Below the pieces are notes generated by a model. It ran no database searches and was not told the origin of the DNA. It saw only the letters and a list, made by a program, of their open reading frames with translations. Both the position numbers and the translations under genes were made by a program. 64,000 bases of DNA from Spirosoma oryzicola (GTDB lineage Bacteria > Bacteroidota > Bacteroidia > Cytophagales > Spirosomataceae), in NCBI RefSeq assembly GCF_021233055.1, contig NZ_CP089538.1, forward strand, positions 3,860,501 to 3,924,500. Reading direction: 5' to 3'. This document shows positions 1 to 8,032 of the stretch, in pieces (position 1 is the stretch's first letter; each line of letters starts with the position of its first letter).

Positions 1-17
1 ACGCAGACTAAGGCGTC

Positions 18-398
18 CTATTCACCCTTCGGCTCCCAGAGCTCAATGATATTCCCCTCTGGATCGAGCACGTGCACGAACTTGCCGTAATCGTGCTCCG
101 CTATTTCATCAACAATCGTTACGTTATCCCGTTTCAACTCGTCCACCAGTGCGGCAAGATTCTCCACCCGGTAGTTGATCATAAACGGCTTAGCGGAGGG
201 ATTGAACACCTCGGAATCGCTGGCGAATGCGGCCCAGGTGGTTGACCCTTTTTGGGCGGGATCATCAGCCTGCCGCCACTCAAACGTTGTTCCGTATTCG
301 CTGGTTTCTAATCCCAGATTTTTGGCGTACCACTCGTTCATGGCTTGCGGGTCATTGCATTTGAAGAATACACCGCCCAGGCCCGTTACTTTTTTCAT
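18..398 (-). CDS. VOC-fold (glyoxalase/bleomycin-resistance superfamily) protein
   Basis: The 126-residue protein is a single vicinal-oxygen-chelate module of two beta-alpha-beta-beta-beta units. The first starts near residue 5 with the strand GGVFFKC and the sequence NEWYAKNLGL. The second ends with DPEGNIIELWEP, the usual C-terminal strand carrying the metal-ligand Glu. A clear metal-binding His is not obvious in the first half, so enzymatic activity is uncertain. Length is typical for one-domain VOC proteins. The start at 398 is well placed, 57 bases upstream of nothing else in the same frame. Substrate cannot be deduced; stand-alone VOC proteins in this phylum are usually called glyoxalase-like. 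Confidence 0.85.
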   Translation of the reverse strand: MKKVTGLGGVFFKCNDPQAMNEWYAKNLGLETSEYGTTFEWRQADDPAQKGSTTWAAFASDSEVFNPSAKPFMINYRVENLAALVDELKRDNVTIVDEIAEHDYGKFVHVLDPEGNIIELWEPKGE

Positions 399-455
399 AG
401 TTATCGATTTGGTTGTTACTCCAGTGAAGCTATTAGCACGCGTTGTCCCTACCTA

Positions 456-1061
456 TTAATTGAGCAGCTTCTTTTTCTGAGCGTTAAACTCCTCCTGCGT
501 TAGAACGCCCGCATCCAGCAGCTGCTTTAGTTTAATCAGCTCATCCGCTACACCAATGGGTTTATCAGCTACCGGAGATGTTTCTGCCGTTCTGTACTCG
601 GCGGGTGGTATCACCTCACCGGCCTCAAAGGCATTGGCCAGTTCGACCCGGTAGCGAGCCATGAGGCCAACGGACACAATGGCTACAGCTGCAAAGCCAG
701 TCTTCTTTGTGCCCACCATACTCAGATCTTTGACAACAACCGTTTTACGGGCAAAACGAGTACCTAGGTAGTCTTTAATCAACCGGCCATTGCGGTAATC
801 AGCCGTAAATGATGCCGGATTCTCGTAGATAAAGGCAAAAGCTTTATCGGGTAGGGTTCCTTTCCCCAGTTGTAGCGTATCGCCCTTCTTGATGATCCAG
901 CCACCAAGTGTGGTTTGATAGCCGTAATCGAAATCTTCAGAATAGAGCCAAGGCTTACCGGGTTGCAAATCAGCTTCCGTGACGGGTGTTCGTCGCCTGG
1001 TCTGGGCAGAAAGTAGTAACGGGAATACTAGAAGAAGAATTAATGTGAAGAGATGCTTCAT
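456..1061 (-). CDS. Secreted SHOCT-domain protein
   Basis: The 201-residue product opens with a clear signal peptide (MKHLFTLILLLVFPLLLSAQ). The central part, about residues 25-130, resembles no family I recognise. The last 30 residues are a SHOCT module: a short amphipathic helix, then D-A-G-V-L-T-Q-E-E-F and a Lys-rich end. SHOCT is a short C-terminal motif thought to mediate oligomerisation. It lies downstream of another secreted protein on the same strand (1096-1755), with a gap too short for much regulation, so the two may be co-transcribed. Function unknown; probably exported to the periplasm. Confidence 0.8.
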   Translation of the reverse strand: MKHLFTLILLLVFPLLLSAQTRRRTPVTEADLQPGKPWLYSEDFDYGYQTTLGGWIIKKGDTLQLGKGTLPDKAFAFIYENPASFTADYRNGRLIKDYLGTRFARKTVVVKDLSMVGTKKTGFAAVAIVSVGLMARYRVELANAFEAGEVIPPAEYRTAETSPVADKPIGVADELIKLKQLLDAGVLTQEEFNAQKKKLLN

Positions 1062-1095
1062 GAAGGTGTAGCTCGCGAAATGCTTACTGATAGTC

Positions 1096-1755
1096 TTAAA
1101 AATCTTTAAGTTTGTCTCTTTTGATCTGCTGTTGTTTACTGACTAGTAGCGATTTGGCTTTCTCACTGCATGATTCACACTCATCATACTTATCAGTGTC
1201 TCGAATCCAAAAATACTCCACCAACTGTTTCTTACAACTTGTGTTATAATAGATCCTGCTATACGTAGTGGCTATTAGCGTATTATTGACCCAACGCCTT
1301 GATAAGATCGTTTCGTTGCCGCAACTGACTGGCTTTGTTCGTACAGTTGGCTCTTTCTCGCCATACTTCAAAGCCAAAGCCTCTTCAAGCTCCATCGAAT
1401 TACTACTTTTCAAACTTATCAATCGTTCATTCTTAAAGATTAGGTAAATTTTCGTCAGTGCTATTCCTGATACTTCGTATTGGTTCATATAGAATACCCT
1501 GACATCAGGACAAAAGGAAGAGCCAATAGGGCTTTCATGGGGATTTTGCCTGTTAATGACCAACTCGCCTATACTTGTATTTTCCTGATCGAACATATAG
1601 TTATCGACAACCGACAGTTGTTCGCCGGACTCAGATACCAATGAGTCAATCAAGCCAATCGTCGATCTGCCAATTCTAAACCGGCCAATACCTTCAATCT
1701 TATCCTGAGCGTAGCTGCTCAGCGAAATCAAGAATAAGAAAAGTACTCTTTTCAT
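1096..1755 (-). CDS. Secreted protein of unknown function
   Basis: About 219 residues if translation begins at the second of two adjacent Met codons, which puts a normal signal peptide (MKRVLFLFLISLSSYAQ) at the N-terminus. A longer reading from 1782 adds nine Cys-rich residues before this signal and is less likely. The mature part has several Cys (SCGN, CKK, CESC) that could form disulfides in the periplasm. I recognise no domain. It is the last intact gene before the degraded island that begins near 1.8 kb. Confidence 0.7.
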   Translation of the reverse strand: MKRVLFLFLISLSSYAQDKIEGIGRFRIGRSTIGLIDSLVSESGEQLSVVDNYMFDQENTSIGELVINRQNPHESPIGSSFCPDVRVFYMNQYEVSGIALTKIYLIFKNERLISLKSSNSMELEEALALKYGEKEPTVRTKPVSCGNETILSRRWVNNTLIATTYSRIYYNTSCKKQLVEYFWIRDTDKYDECESCSEKAKSLLVSKQQQIKRDKLKDF

Positions 1756-1809
1756 CATAGGAGCACAACAAGTCAAACACATAAATTCCGATCAACCTAA
1801 TGTTTGCAA

Positions 1810-2024
1810 TCAAAAGCTATGTGAGTTGTCAATCAAGTGCTTTAAGTTCTCGATAGCCTCAACGACGCTCGGATTATGCAGTACTGATCCGGCAAATTCT
1901 TTCAGCTTATCAAACTGCTCGCCTGCTTCTTTAGCCGATCTTCATACTGGCCGATTACTAATACCAGCTAGTCTATGTTAGGATTAGCCGCTTGCCGTCC
2001 ACTAGCGTATTGCTCGTTTCTCAT
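1810..2024 (-). pseudogene. Remnant of a small protein gene (one stop, one frameshift)
   Basis: Reading the minus strand from the ATG at 2024 gives MRNEQYASGRQAANPNID, then a TAG, then LVLVIGQYEDRLKK in the same frame. After a frame change it continues as AGEQFDKLKEFAGSVLHNP and runs to a TGA at 1810. The span is 215 bases, one short of a multiple of three, so one lost base explains the frame change. The rebuilt product would be about 70 residues, charged and helical. Family unknown. It directly precedes the broken DUF4041 gene and looks like part of the same decayed unit. Confidence 0.5.
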
Positions 2025-2070
2025 CGCCGACAACCAGCCAAGTTAGCTTTGAAGAAAAATCAGACAACTA

Positions 2071-3449
2071 TTAATCCAGCGTCAGGGGCATAACCATTGC
2101 ACTTTGCATGGCCAACTCCTTATCAGCTCGGATTTGGGATTCTCGAATAGCAATCGATTCCCGGTACTCCTTCGCTTCGGCTAGCTTGGTTAAGGTGAGC
2201 GGGTGGCCAGCCTTACCAAAAACATCCTCAACTTCATCAAGCTCGACTCTAAAGAACTCTCGCCGGTTATTGATGAGGTTGATTCGCTTTTCGGCAAGCT
2301 GCTTATGGATTTTATACTCGAGATCAGGAGCGTTATCCGAGTAAACCATCGCATGTACGTCAAAGCAGAAGGGCACTGACGCGTCGCCTAGTTCTTTGAC
2401 TCGGTCATTGGTTCAAGTCGCCGGGTCATTCCGATTTTGAACACGTCCTCGCCGAACGAGCCGATATTAGAAATGATGTAGACGTGCCCGGATTTGGTTT
2501 GTTGGGCCATCGACAGCGCCCGTTCTTTCTGCAACTGAACATCAGTCAGTAGCTGCTCTAGTTCTTTGATCTTCTGATCCAAACTAGCTAGCTGGTCACC
2601 TGTGGCACGTTTGGCCTCCTCAGTAGCCTTAGCTAAGGCTTTCTGGTATTTAGCCTCTTCATCTTCGGCCTTCCGTTGAGCCGTTTCAATTTCCCGCTGC
2701 GCCTTTTCTTCTTCACGCATTTGCTCACGGATCATACGCTGTTCCTCCTTCTCCGCCTGCAACTTTTGCTGTAGCTCAAATTCCAGGCGGAGTTCGGCTA
2801 TTTTGTAGCCGTAACACGCTTGGATAATGGTACTCTGATTGACGCTACCTAACTTATTAATAGCTTCGTATGATTTGGCAATACGGGCTTCCATATTACC
2901 CATATTATTCCAGCTAACCCGAGCAATGGCTGCGTCGCAGTCACCGTTGAAAGCCCGAAGCATCAGTTTTGCGTACTGCTTTGTCATTCTCCGACCTTCT
3001 GCTCTACTCCCCCCCACAGACCATTCAACCGGACAGGATACGGCCTTCTCCTCTTTGATAAGTTGTTTAAGCGAGTCGCGAATTACCTCTAGTTTCTCTT
3101 TGTATTGGTCAGAGCTGGAGTAGTTATATACGGGTTCGTAAAGGCCGTATGAGATGTCTTCGAGTTTACTTTCAAACAGGTTTATTTCTTGTAGCAAGGA
3201 TTCATAGACAGTACGCTTGGCGGCATAGTCATTGCGTAGCTTTTCGACATCTAGCTCAATCCGCTTTATCTCACCTTTCCGCTGTTGAAGTAGCTGGTCA
3301 ACATCAACGATTGGGGCGTATTGGCGATTTAGCCGTTCCACTTCGTGCTCACTCGTATTAACCTGCTCACGGAGTTTATAGCAATAGTAAGCCAGATTGG
3401 CCAGGGTAATACAGAGTACAAAAACTACTAGTGTAGAGGTTTCAATCAT
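2071..3449 (-). pseudogene. DUF4041 / T5orf172 GIY-YIG protein, frameshifted
   Basis: The N-terminal reading frame (353 residues from the Met at 3449) has one membrane segment near the start, a coiled coil rich in Glu/Lys/Gln at about residues 200-320, and the GIY-YIG-type start GHVYIISN...VFKIGMTRR. It then runs into a stop at 2388. The missing C-terminal half is in the next frame at 2071-2376 (FCFDVHAMVYSDNAPDLE). Restoring one base in the run near 2405-2407 turns EPMTESKN into EPMDRVKELGDAS and rejoins both halves, so this is a single-base deletion. Full-length homologues are often phage- or plasmid-borne and presumed nuclease-like. The protein is probably non-functional here unless the base is a sequencing error. 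Confidence 0.75.
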
Positions 3450-3536
3450 TCGTATGGTGTGGTTAAAGTAATAAGCTAACTGGGCGCAGTACAACAGCCT
3501 GCAATGTTCATATAAGCCAATGCGGCAAGCGGTTTA

Positions 3537-3901
3537 CTATAAACCCCTCGACTTTTCCTGCTTTACAATGTTGTAGAGTTCATAAACTTCGGAAAGCTTC
3601 ATCGAATAATCAGGGTAAAACTTCTTGTCTTCATTCAGCGATACGCAATCAATAATCCCGTTTTCTACGTCGTGACGCACAATTCGCTTAATGACAATAC
3701 CATCTTGATGAACAATTACAAAGTCAGGAAACCGGTGTATATGCAGTTTACTCTTCCATAAGTGCCTTGCTACGTTACGGCCTATTACTATGTCACCCGC
3801 CGAAATAGCATCCTTTCGATCGTTGTCCATACTGTCTCCCCGAACTTCGAAGGCTCTGTAGATTCCGGAGTGCCTTTTTTCGACAATCGACGGTTGAAGA
3901 C
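3537..3901 (-). pseudogene. C-terminal fragment of an S24/LexA-type phage repressor
   Basis: From about 3900 down to the stop at 3537 the minus strand encodes an S24 peptidase-like domain: IYRAFEVRGDSMDND carries the Ser of the Ser-Lys dyad, followed by GDIVIGRNV and IVHQDGIVIKRIVRH, whose Lys would complete the dyad. No helix-turn-helix domain precedes it. The open frame continues upstream to 4238, but that part is antisense to a plus-strand gene fragment and reads as random sequence. The repressor was therefore cut near 3895-3901 and joined to unrelated DNA. S24 repressors normally control the lysogenic switch of prophages. Confidence 0.65.
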
Positions 3902-4090
3902 TTGCGGGATCCGGAGCAGCAGGAAGGCTTCTCACTCGAACTGGTATCAGCGCTTGAAACGGCAGCACGAGCCAATTATCAAGCCTACTGCCAAACAGCG
4001 GATCCCGAGGAGTACCGCCAATCCTATCAGGAATGGGAAGAGCAGGACGACAAGCGCTATAATGAGTACTACCAGAACTACAGCCGCTAG
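3902..4090 (+). pseudogene. C-terminal fragment of an unidentified phage-island gene
   Basis: Plus-strand codons from about 3902 encode a very polar stretch (LVSALETAARANYQAY, then EEYRQSYQEWEEQDDK) ending in a TAG two bases before the ATG of the AntA-like gene. Such tight spacing is typical of a real operon, so I take this as the surviving 3' end of the gene that once preceded it. The 5' end is lost at the junction with the S24 repressor fragment. The family is not recognisable. Confidence 0.4.
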
Positions 4091-4092
4091 CC

Positions 4093-4347
4093 ATGAAGGA
4101 GCTTATTGCGATTACGACTAGTGGGCAAGGCTCGCTTGTCGTCTCAGCCCGTGAACTGCACGAGTTTTTAGGAGTCAAGTCACGTTTTATTGACTGGATC
4201 AAGAACCGAGTCGGTAAGTACAAATTTCTGGAAGACACCGACTATGTAACGGTTTCTAAAAATTTAGAAACCGGTGGTCGCGAACTTGACTACGCACTGA
4301 CCAGTTCACTACGGAGGCTCACAAGCCACGTTCGAACCAACGGGTAA
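4093..4347 (+). pseudogene. Truncated AntA/AntB-type antirepressor
   Basis: The first 70 residues are a recognisable AntA/AntB antirepressor N-terminal domain: SARELHEFLGVKSRFIDWI, then the aromatic-charged run DTDYVTVSKN and ELDYALT. After ALT the expected continuation of the domain is missing and the frame runs into unrelated sequence, stopping at 4347. Antirepressors of this type occur in prophages, where they inactivate the CI/S24 repressor; the remains of such a repressor lie 200 bases away. The break coincides with the start of another open fragment (4301-4489), which suggests a deletion joining two phage genes. Confidence 0.65.
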
Positions 4348-4489
4348 AGCCTTGTTTGCTACCGATCGCAAAGGCCAGTCCGTACCTATCTTCGTGATGC
4401 CTGGTTCATGGGTACGCTGTTTGGATAAGGGACAGTTCACCGCCGTTCCGGATCGGATCTTTCATCAACAGTTTGAGCTGGTTCGTTAA
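4301..4489 (+). pseudogene. C-terminal fragment of an unknown island gene
   Basis: In the frame opening just after a TGA at 4298-4300, the plus strand reads HYGGSQATFEPTGKALF, then FVMPGSWVRCLDKGQF, and ends with FHQQFELVR and TAA. The composition looks protein-coding. It overlaps the last codons of the AntA fragment in another frame, so it is best explained as the tail of a different gene fused by deletion. I do not recognise the family. Confidence 0.35.
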
Positions 4490-4566
4490 ACCCGCTCGAA
4501 CGAATGAGCCGAACTACAAGCATCCCGATCACACGCCCTGGTAGCAAATGTTTGTGAAGGCAGGTC

Positions 4567-4629
4567 ATGGCTCATAAACTCAACGGATTGGCTGAACTTG
4601 AGGCATTGATTCGTGAGATGGCAATTTGA
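4567..4629 (+). pseudogene. 5' stub of a small gene upstream of the IS element
   Basis: An ATG at 4567, preceded by a purine-rich AAGGCAGG, opens a 20-codon frame (MAHKLNGLAELEALIREM) that ends in TGA. It looks like an N-terminal helix cut short. The following 200 bases up to the IS3 element hold no convincing frame. Weak call. Confidence 0.25.
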
Positions 4630-4835
4630 GAATAGCCGCGAAACCCGAAGGTTGCTTTCTATCGTATTTGCTGAGTATCTTCGAAAAACGGACGTTATTT
4701 GGAACACGGCTTCTAGGCATTGCTTGGAAAACCATCTATTTAGTAAACTCACCTTTTGTCTAACAGCTGTCAGACAACGCTTGTTTTTGTCTTCCATTCT
4801 GTAGTACTTAACATATAATAGATTATACAACAGAT

Positions 4836-4860
4836 TGTATTGCGCTGGAATAGCTTGACA
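4836..4860 (+). repeat. Left terminal inverted repeat of the IS3 element
   Basis: It begins TGTATTGCGCTG and ends CTTGACA, and pairs with the reverse complement of 6199-6223 at 18 of 25 positions. It lies 16 bases upstream of the orfA start, so the inner part probably overlaps the transposase promoter. Confidence 0.65.
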
Positions 4861-4876
4861 CTAACCGTGTACAGTT

Positions 4877-5257
4877 ATGAAGGTAAGTGGGTTTATTGAC
4901 CTCAAGAAAAAGTACAAAGTCAGCGCTTTCCGCTGGCACGTGGTCGAGCTCTATCGACTGGAGCTGGTCAGTGAAAAACAGATTTTGGCCGAGCTGAATA
5001 TTTCCCGAAATTCACTCCGGATCTGGAATCGAGCCTACCAGCGCTATCGACTCCGACGCTACTATCCTAGTCCTAAACGCGCTCGACGGATGAAAAGTAA
5101 AACCGATGAAGTGGCCCTACTTAAAAAGCAGCTAGCCGATACTCAAAAACTACTCCAGCACGAACAACTCAAACGGGAAGCCCTGGAGATCATGATCAAC
5201 ATTGCCGAAAAAGAGCTCAAAATTCCGATTCGAAAAAAGCCTGGCCCCAAACAGTAA
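4877..5257 (+). CDS. IS3-family transposase OrfA (DNA-binding subunit)
   Basis: 126 residues. The N-terminal half is a helix-turn-helix of the transposase_8/HTH_21 kind (EKQILAELNISRNSLRIWNR, about residues 36-55). A leucine-zipper-like helix follows (EVALLKKQLADTQKLLQHEQ, about 77-96), which in this family dimerises OrfA and the fusion protein. The C-terminus is basic (IRKKPGPKQ). Near its end lies an in-frame A_AAA_AAG heptamer from which ribosomes could slip into the orfB frame to make the full transposase. Alone, OrfA of IS3 elements represses or binds the element ends. Confidence 0.85.
   Translation: MKVSGFIDLKKKYKVSAFRWHVVELYRLELVSEKQILAELNISRNSLRIWNRAYQRYRLRRYYPSPKRARRMKSKTDEVALLKKQLADTQKLLQHEQLKREALEIMINIAEKELKIPIRKKPGPKQ
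5233..5239 (+). promoter_or_regulatory. Programmed -1 frameshift heptamer A_AAA_AAG between orfA and orfB
   Basis: In the orfA frame the codons are CGA AAA AAG, giving the canonical slippery A AAA AAG. After a -1 slip the frame stays open without a stop from here through the orfB start at 5284 and to its end at 6183. This matches the known mechanism by which IS3-family elements make the OrfAB transposase. I did not identify a downstream stimulatory structure. Confidence 0.7.
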
Positions 5258-5283
5258 ATCAACTCAGCCTGCATCACCCACTG

Positions 5284-6183
5284 GTGAGTATGGAAACACT
5301 CTGCGGGCTGTTTGGGGTAAGCCGTCAGGCTTGGTATGAGAAGCAGAAACGATGTCAGAAAGCGGATCTTACAAATACTATGGTGTTAGCCGAAGTCCGG
5401 CGGTTACGCCTGGACTTGCCTTCGGTTGGAGCGGAAATCCTGCACCACCAGTTGACCGACTTTCGTCAGCAGCATGGGATCAAACTAGGTCGGGATAAGT
5501 TTGCTAAGTTACTCAGAGATAATGGCTTATTGATAAGGCGTAGAACGCGACGGACGAAGACTACCTGGTCGAATCATCCCTTTCGCAAGTATCCCAACCT
5601 GGTGAAAGGGAAAAAAGTAGACGCTCCTAATGAGTTGTGGGTGAGTGATATCACCTACTTGCCCCTACCTCGTGGGTTCGCTTATCTGAGTCTGATCACC
5701 GATGCCTACTCGCGGAAGATTGTGGGTTGGGCGCTACACCCCACTTTAGAAATGGAAGGGCCATTAAGTGCCTTAAAGATGGCGCTAAAGCGAAATAAGG
5801 TTAGCCAACAGCTAATCCACCACTCGGACCGGGGCGTTCAGTATTGCTGTCATGCCTACACGGGTCTGTTACGAAAAAACAAGATTGCTATTAGTATGAC
5901 TGAGCAGGGCGATCCGTACGAAAATGCGTTAGCTGAGCGGGTCAATCGGACGATAAAAGAGGATATGTTGCTCAATCGGGGCTTTATCAGTTACGCGGCT
6001 GCCGAAGAAGCGGTTCAACGAGCGATTGAGAACTACAATCAGCTACGGCCACATCGGAGTTGTGGTTACAATACGCCGGAACAAGCGCATCGCCTGCAAG
6101 GTGAATTGGTCAAGAAATGGCGCGTCAAGAAACGTCAACAACCGGGAAAAATGCAACAGATAGCGTCAATAGTAACCGCTTAA
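5284..6183 (+). CDS. IS3-family transposase OrfB (DDE catalytic subunit)
   Basis: 299 residues from a GTG; normally made as the C-terminal part of an OrfAB fusion by -1 slippage at 5233-5239. An HTH_21 segment precedes an rve integrase core with all three acidic residues visible: Asp in WVSDITYLP, Asp in IHHSDRGVQY and Glu in ENALAERVNRTIKED, followed by the usual NYNQLRPH motif. Its length is normal for IS3 OrfB and no stop or frameshift is present, so catalysis should be intact. The protein cuts and joins the element ends through a circular intermediate. Confidence 0.9.
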   Translation: MSMETLCGLFGVSRQAWYEKQKRCQKADLTNTMVLAEVRRLRLDLPSVGAEILHHQLTDFRQQHGIKLGRDKFAKLLRDNGLLIRRRTRRTKTTWSNHPFRKYPNLVKGKKVDAPNELWVSDITYLPLPRGFAYLSLITDAYSRKIVGWALHPTLEMEGPLSALKMALKRNKVSQQLIHHSDRGVQYCCHAYTGLLRKNKIAISMTEQGDPYENALAERVNRTIKEDMLLNRGFISYAAAEEAVQRAIENYNQLRPHRSCGYNTPEQAHRLQGELVKKWRVKKRQQPGKMQQIASIVTA

Positions 6184-6198
6184 AGTGAGTCTCAAATT

Positions 6199-6223
6199 TG
6201 TCAAGTAAAATCAGTGTAATACA
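6199..6223 (-). repeat. Right terminal inverted repeat of the IS3 element
   Basis: Read on the minus strand it begins TGTATTACACTG and ends ACTTGACA. It lies 15 bases after the orfB stop, as expected for a compact IS3 element. Confidence 0.65.
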
Positions 6224-6252
6224 CAGTTTTATAACTACAATTATGTTAATGA

Positions 6253-6304
6253 ACATAACTTAGAAAGGCATCAATTAAGTAGATGCTACCTTTCTAAGTT
6301 ATGT
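6253..6304. repeat. Large inverted repeat between the IS element and the T9SS gene
   Basis: A perfect 16-bp stem, ACATAACTTAGAAAGG at 6253-6268 against its complement at 6289-6304. Another five pairs (GCATC/GATGC) lie inside, with a small bulge. There is no T-tract on either side, so it is not a textbook intrinsic terminator, but it lies between the 3' ends of two convergent transcription units and could stop transcription from both. Confidence 0.6.
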
Positions 6305-6418
6305 CTAATTGTTATAGATGAACTTCTTTGTTTGCAACTCACCAATGCCAAATGGAGATCCTGCGCTCTTTTCATAGACAAGGACGTACGAAAGTAACGT
6401 ACTAGCTACTGAGCCCCC

Positions 6419-7501
6419 TTATTGCTTCATTATTTTAATTGTTTTGTTCTGTGTTGGAGTGCTAACCTTTAATAAGTAAACTCCTGGTAAATAACCTAAC
6501 TGAGCTGAGCTATACATTGTGGCTGCAACTTCCTCAATCCGTGTATAACTTACCAACTTACCTTGCTGGTCGGTAACCTGAATTGTTACTTGTTCACCTA
6601 ATGCTCCATCTACTAGTATTTTTATTACTTGGTCTGAACTTGGATTCGGCATCACTTGAATGCTTAAATCAGTTGATGCACTCTTTGCGGATAATCTTGC
6701 CCCTTTACAGTAGGGTAACCAATTTAGGATATAACTCTGTTCACCGGCAGTGCCTTCCTGGGTGGCTTTAAGGGTGACAACAGGATTGTCAGTATAGAGA
6801 TTTAAACTGTAAGGGCCTGGCTGAGTTGTCGGCAATAACTCATTGCTAACCGAAAAAGACACAGGTTGCCCTGTCAAGCCTGTATATCGCGGGGTGAATG
6901 TAAGCTTTCGCTGATTAGTCGCTATTACCTCACAGTCAACATTTACTACACCTGTAATGGAAAAGGGCTGGTTGGAAACAGAATCATCTATTTTGACTAA
7001 ACGATACTTAGCGTCAATATCAATGTAACGACCGTAAAGAGCATTATTGAATACAGTTAAAGAAGCTGTTTGAAAGAAACCTACTCCTTGATCTGGGTTG
7101 TCGAGTACCTTTAGGGTTGTACCATCAAATTTGGCTAAGTAATTACTGTAGCGACCATCAGCGAAATAGCGATTATATATGCAATACAATATATTATTAT
7201 ACACAATCATTTCGCCAAACACCCCTCCTTTTCCAGATACCTCATTGTCAGGTTCTGGAATCAATTCCATCTTCGTTCCATCGTACTTAACTAATTGCCC
7301 CCTGCCGTTAGCATTTGTATACTTTCCATAAAGTGCATTTCTATAAACTATTAAAGGATACTCAGTTCTTGGATAGTAAATATCTAAATACCCCTGACCG
7401 TTATCAGGATTCTTTATCAGAGAAATAGTTTGGGCGAAAGCATTCTGGGTAAACGTAACCAGAATACTGGCAAGTAATACGAGCGTAGCTTCTTTTTTCA
7501 T
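6419..7501 (-). CDS. Secreted protein with C-terminal T9SS sorting domain
   Basis: About 360 residues from MKKEATLVLL; a longer start at 7513 adds only MLLL. A signal peptide ends near AFAQ. Residues about 30-180 contain three or so repeated blocks of the form PLIVYRNALYGKYTNANGRG, MIVYNNILYCIYNRYFADG and LTVFNNALYGRYIDIDAKY, each followed by a 'LAKFDGTTLKVL'-type strand; they look like blades of a small beta-propeller or similar fold. The end, VMPNPSSDQVIKILV...GVYLLKV...KTIKIMKQ, is a type-A type-IX-secretion sorting domain, so the protein should be exported across the outer membrane and perhaps surface-attached. Base composition is more AT-rich than most genes here, which suggests transfer. 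Substrate unknown. Confidence 0.85.
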   Translation of the reverse strand: MKKEATLVLLASILVTFTQNAFAQTISLIKNPDNGQGYLDIYYPRTEYPLIVYRNALYGKYTNANGRGQLVKYDGTKMELIPEPDNEVSGKGGVFGEMIVYNNILYCIYNRYFADGRYSNYLAKFDGTTLKVLDNPDQGVGFFQTASLTVFNNALYGRYIDIDAKYRLVKIDDSVSNQPFSITGVVNVDCEVIATNQRKLTFTPRYTGLTGQPVSFSVSNELLPTTQPGPYSLNLYTDNPVVTLKATQEGTAGEQSYILNWLPYCKGARLSAKSASTDLSIQVMPNPSSDQVIKILVDGALGEQVTIQVTDQQGKLVSYTRIEEVAATMYSSAQLGYLPGVYLLKVSTPTQNKTIKIMKQ

Positions 7502-7713
7502 CAGTAATAGCATATTTATTCAGTTTAGATAGCAAACACAATAGCCCTAAATATATTTACCATTTCAATTATCTGTACATTAAATATTTATTTATATACT
7601 ATAAAATTAATAAAATAGGGTAATTTTATCAAAGACGAAATAACTTGTTACTTAAGAATAGCTAACATAAAATTGCCTTTTTTGCCACATATAGGACTCA
7701 ACAACCTAGATTT

Positions 7714-7760
7714 CAGACATTTACACGAAATCTTGTGATTTCGATGTAAATGGTCGTCTG
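7714..7760. repeat. Imperfect long inverted repeat
   Basis: CAGAC-ATTTACA-CGAAATC on the left pairs with GATTTCG-A-TGTAAAT-GG-TCGTCTG on the right around a 4-base loop. It has about 19 pairs with one- and two-base bulges. No T-tract follows. Together with the repeat at 6253-6304 it brackets the AT-rich T9SS gene; the two hairpins do not share sequence. Confidence 0.55.
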
Positions 7761-7826
7761 AAGCATCCCGGCTCCACTGGTTCATTCATAGTATACGAAA
7801 ACATGTTCGGACTTTTCAGCTAAACA

Positions 7827-7922
7827 ATGACCGATAACTACAGAAAGTACTATTTTAAGCCCGAAACGCTCGCCAAATATTGGGAGATTCGCCTATTATA
7901 TTCGATGAATCACAAATTATAG
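7827..7922 (+). pseudogene. Short open stub, possible N-terminal gene fragment
   Basis: ATG at 7827 opens 31 codons (MTDNYRKYYFKPETLAKYWE, then IRLLYSMNHKL) before a TAG. The aromatic/charged composition looks protein-like but no family is recognisable. It could equally be chance. Confidence 0.2.
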
Positions 7923-8032
7923 CAGATAATAGGCATAGAAGTGTAATATAAGCCCCGTCACGCGACGATCTGTATCAAAACGCATCCACATCGTCTAACC
8001 ATAAAGAGTGCCTTAAATCGAACGTTTTACTG

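Larger units (their letters stand above)
4834..6223 (+). mobile_element. IS3-family insertion sequence with orfA and orfB
   Basis: About 1.39 kb long. It has two overlapping-frame transposase genes in the order orfA, orfB and imperfect terminal inverted repeats: 25 bases at 4836-4860 against 6199-6223, 18 of 25 matching, with identical TGTATT outer ends and CTTGACA inner ends. A short direct repeat CAG at 4831-4833 and 6224-6226 could be the target duplication, which for IS3 elements is usually 3-4 bases. The exact ends are therefore uncertain by one or two bases. Both reading frames and the frameshift signal look intact, so the copy may be active. It sits inside the phage-remnant island. Confidence 0.8.
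7514..8032. other. AT-rich stretch without an intact gene
   Basis: About 520 bases. The part next to the T9SS gene is very AT-rich and probably holds its promoter and leader. The middle holds a large hairpin (7714-7760). A 31-codon open stub on the plus strand is at 7827-7922. I see no other coding signal. Confidence 0.5.

Noticed and set aside
3902..4238. N-terminal half of the minus-strand S24 frame
   Set aside because: Reads as random protein and is antisense to a plus-strand fragment that has better coding character and operon spacing with the AntA-like gene.
4613..4804. 63-codon plus-strand frame before the IS element
   Set aside because: No ribosome site, unlikely composition, no family; a minus-strand frame of similar length overlaps it.
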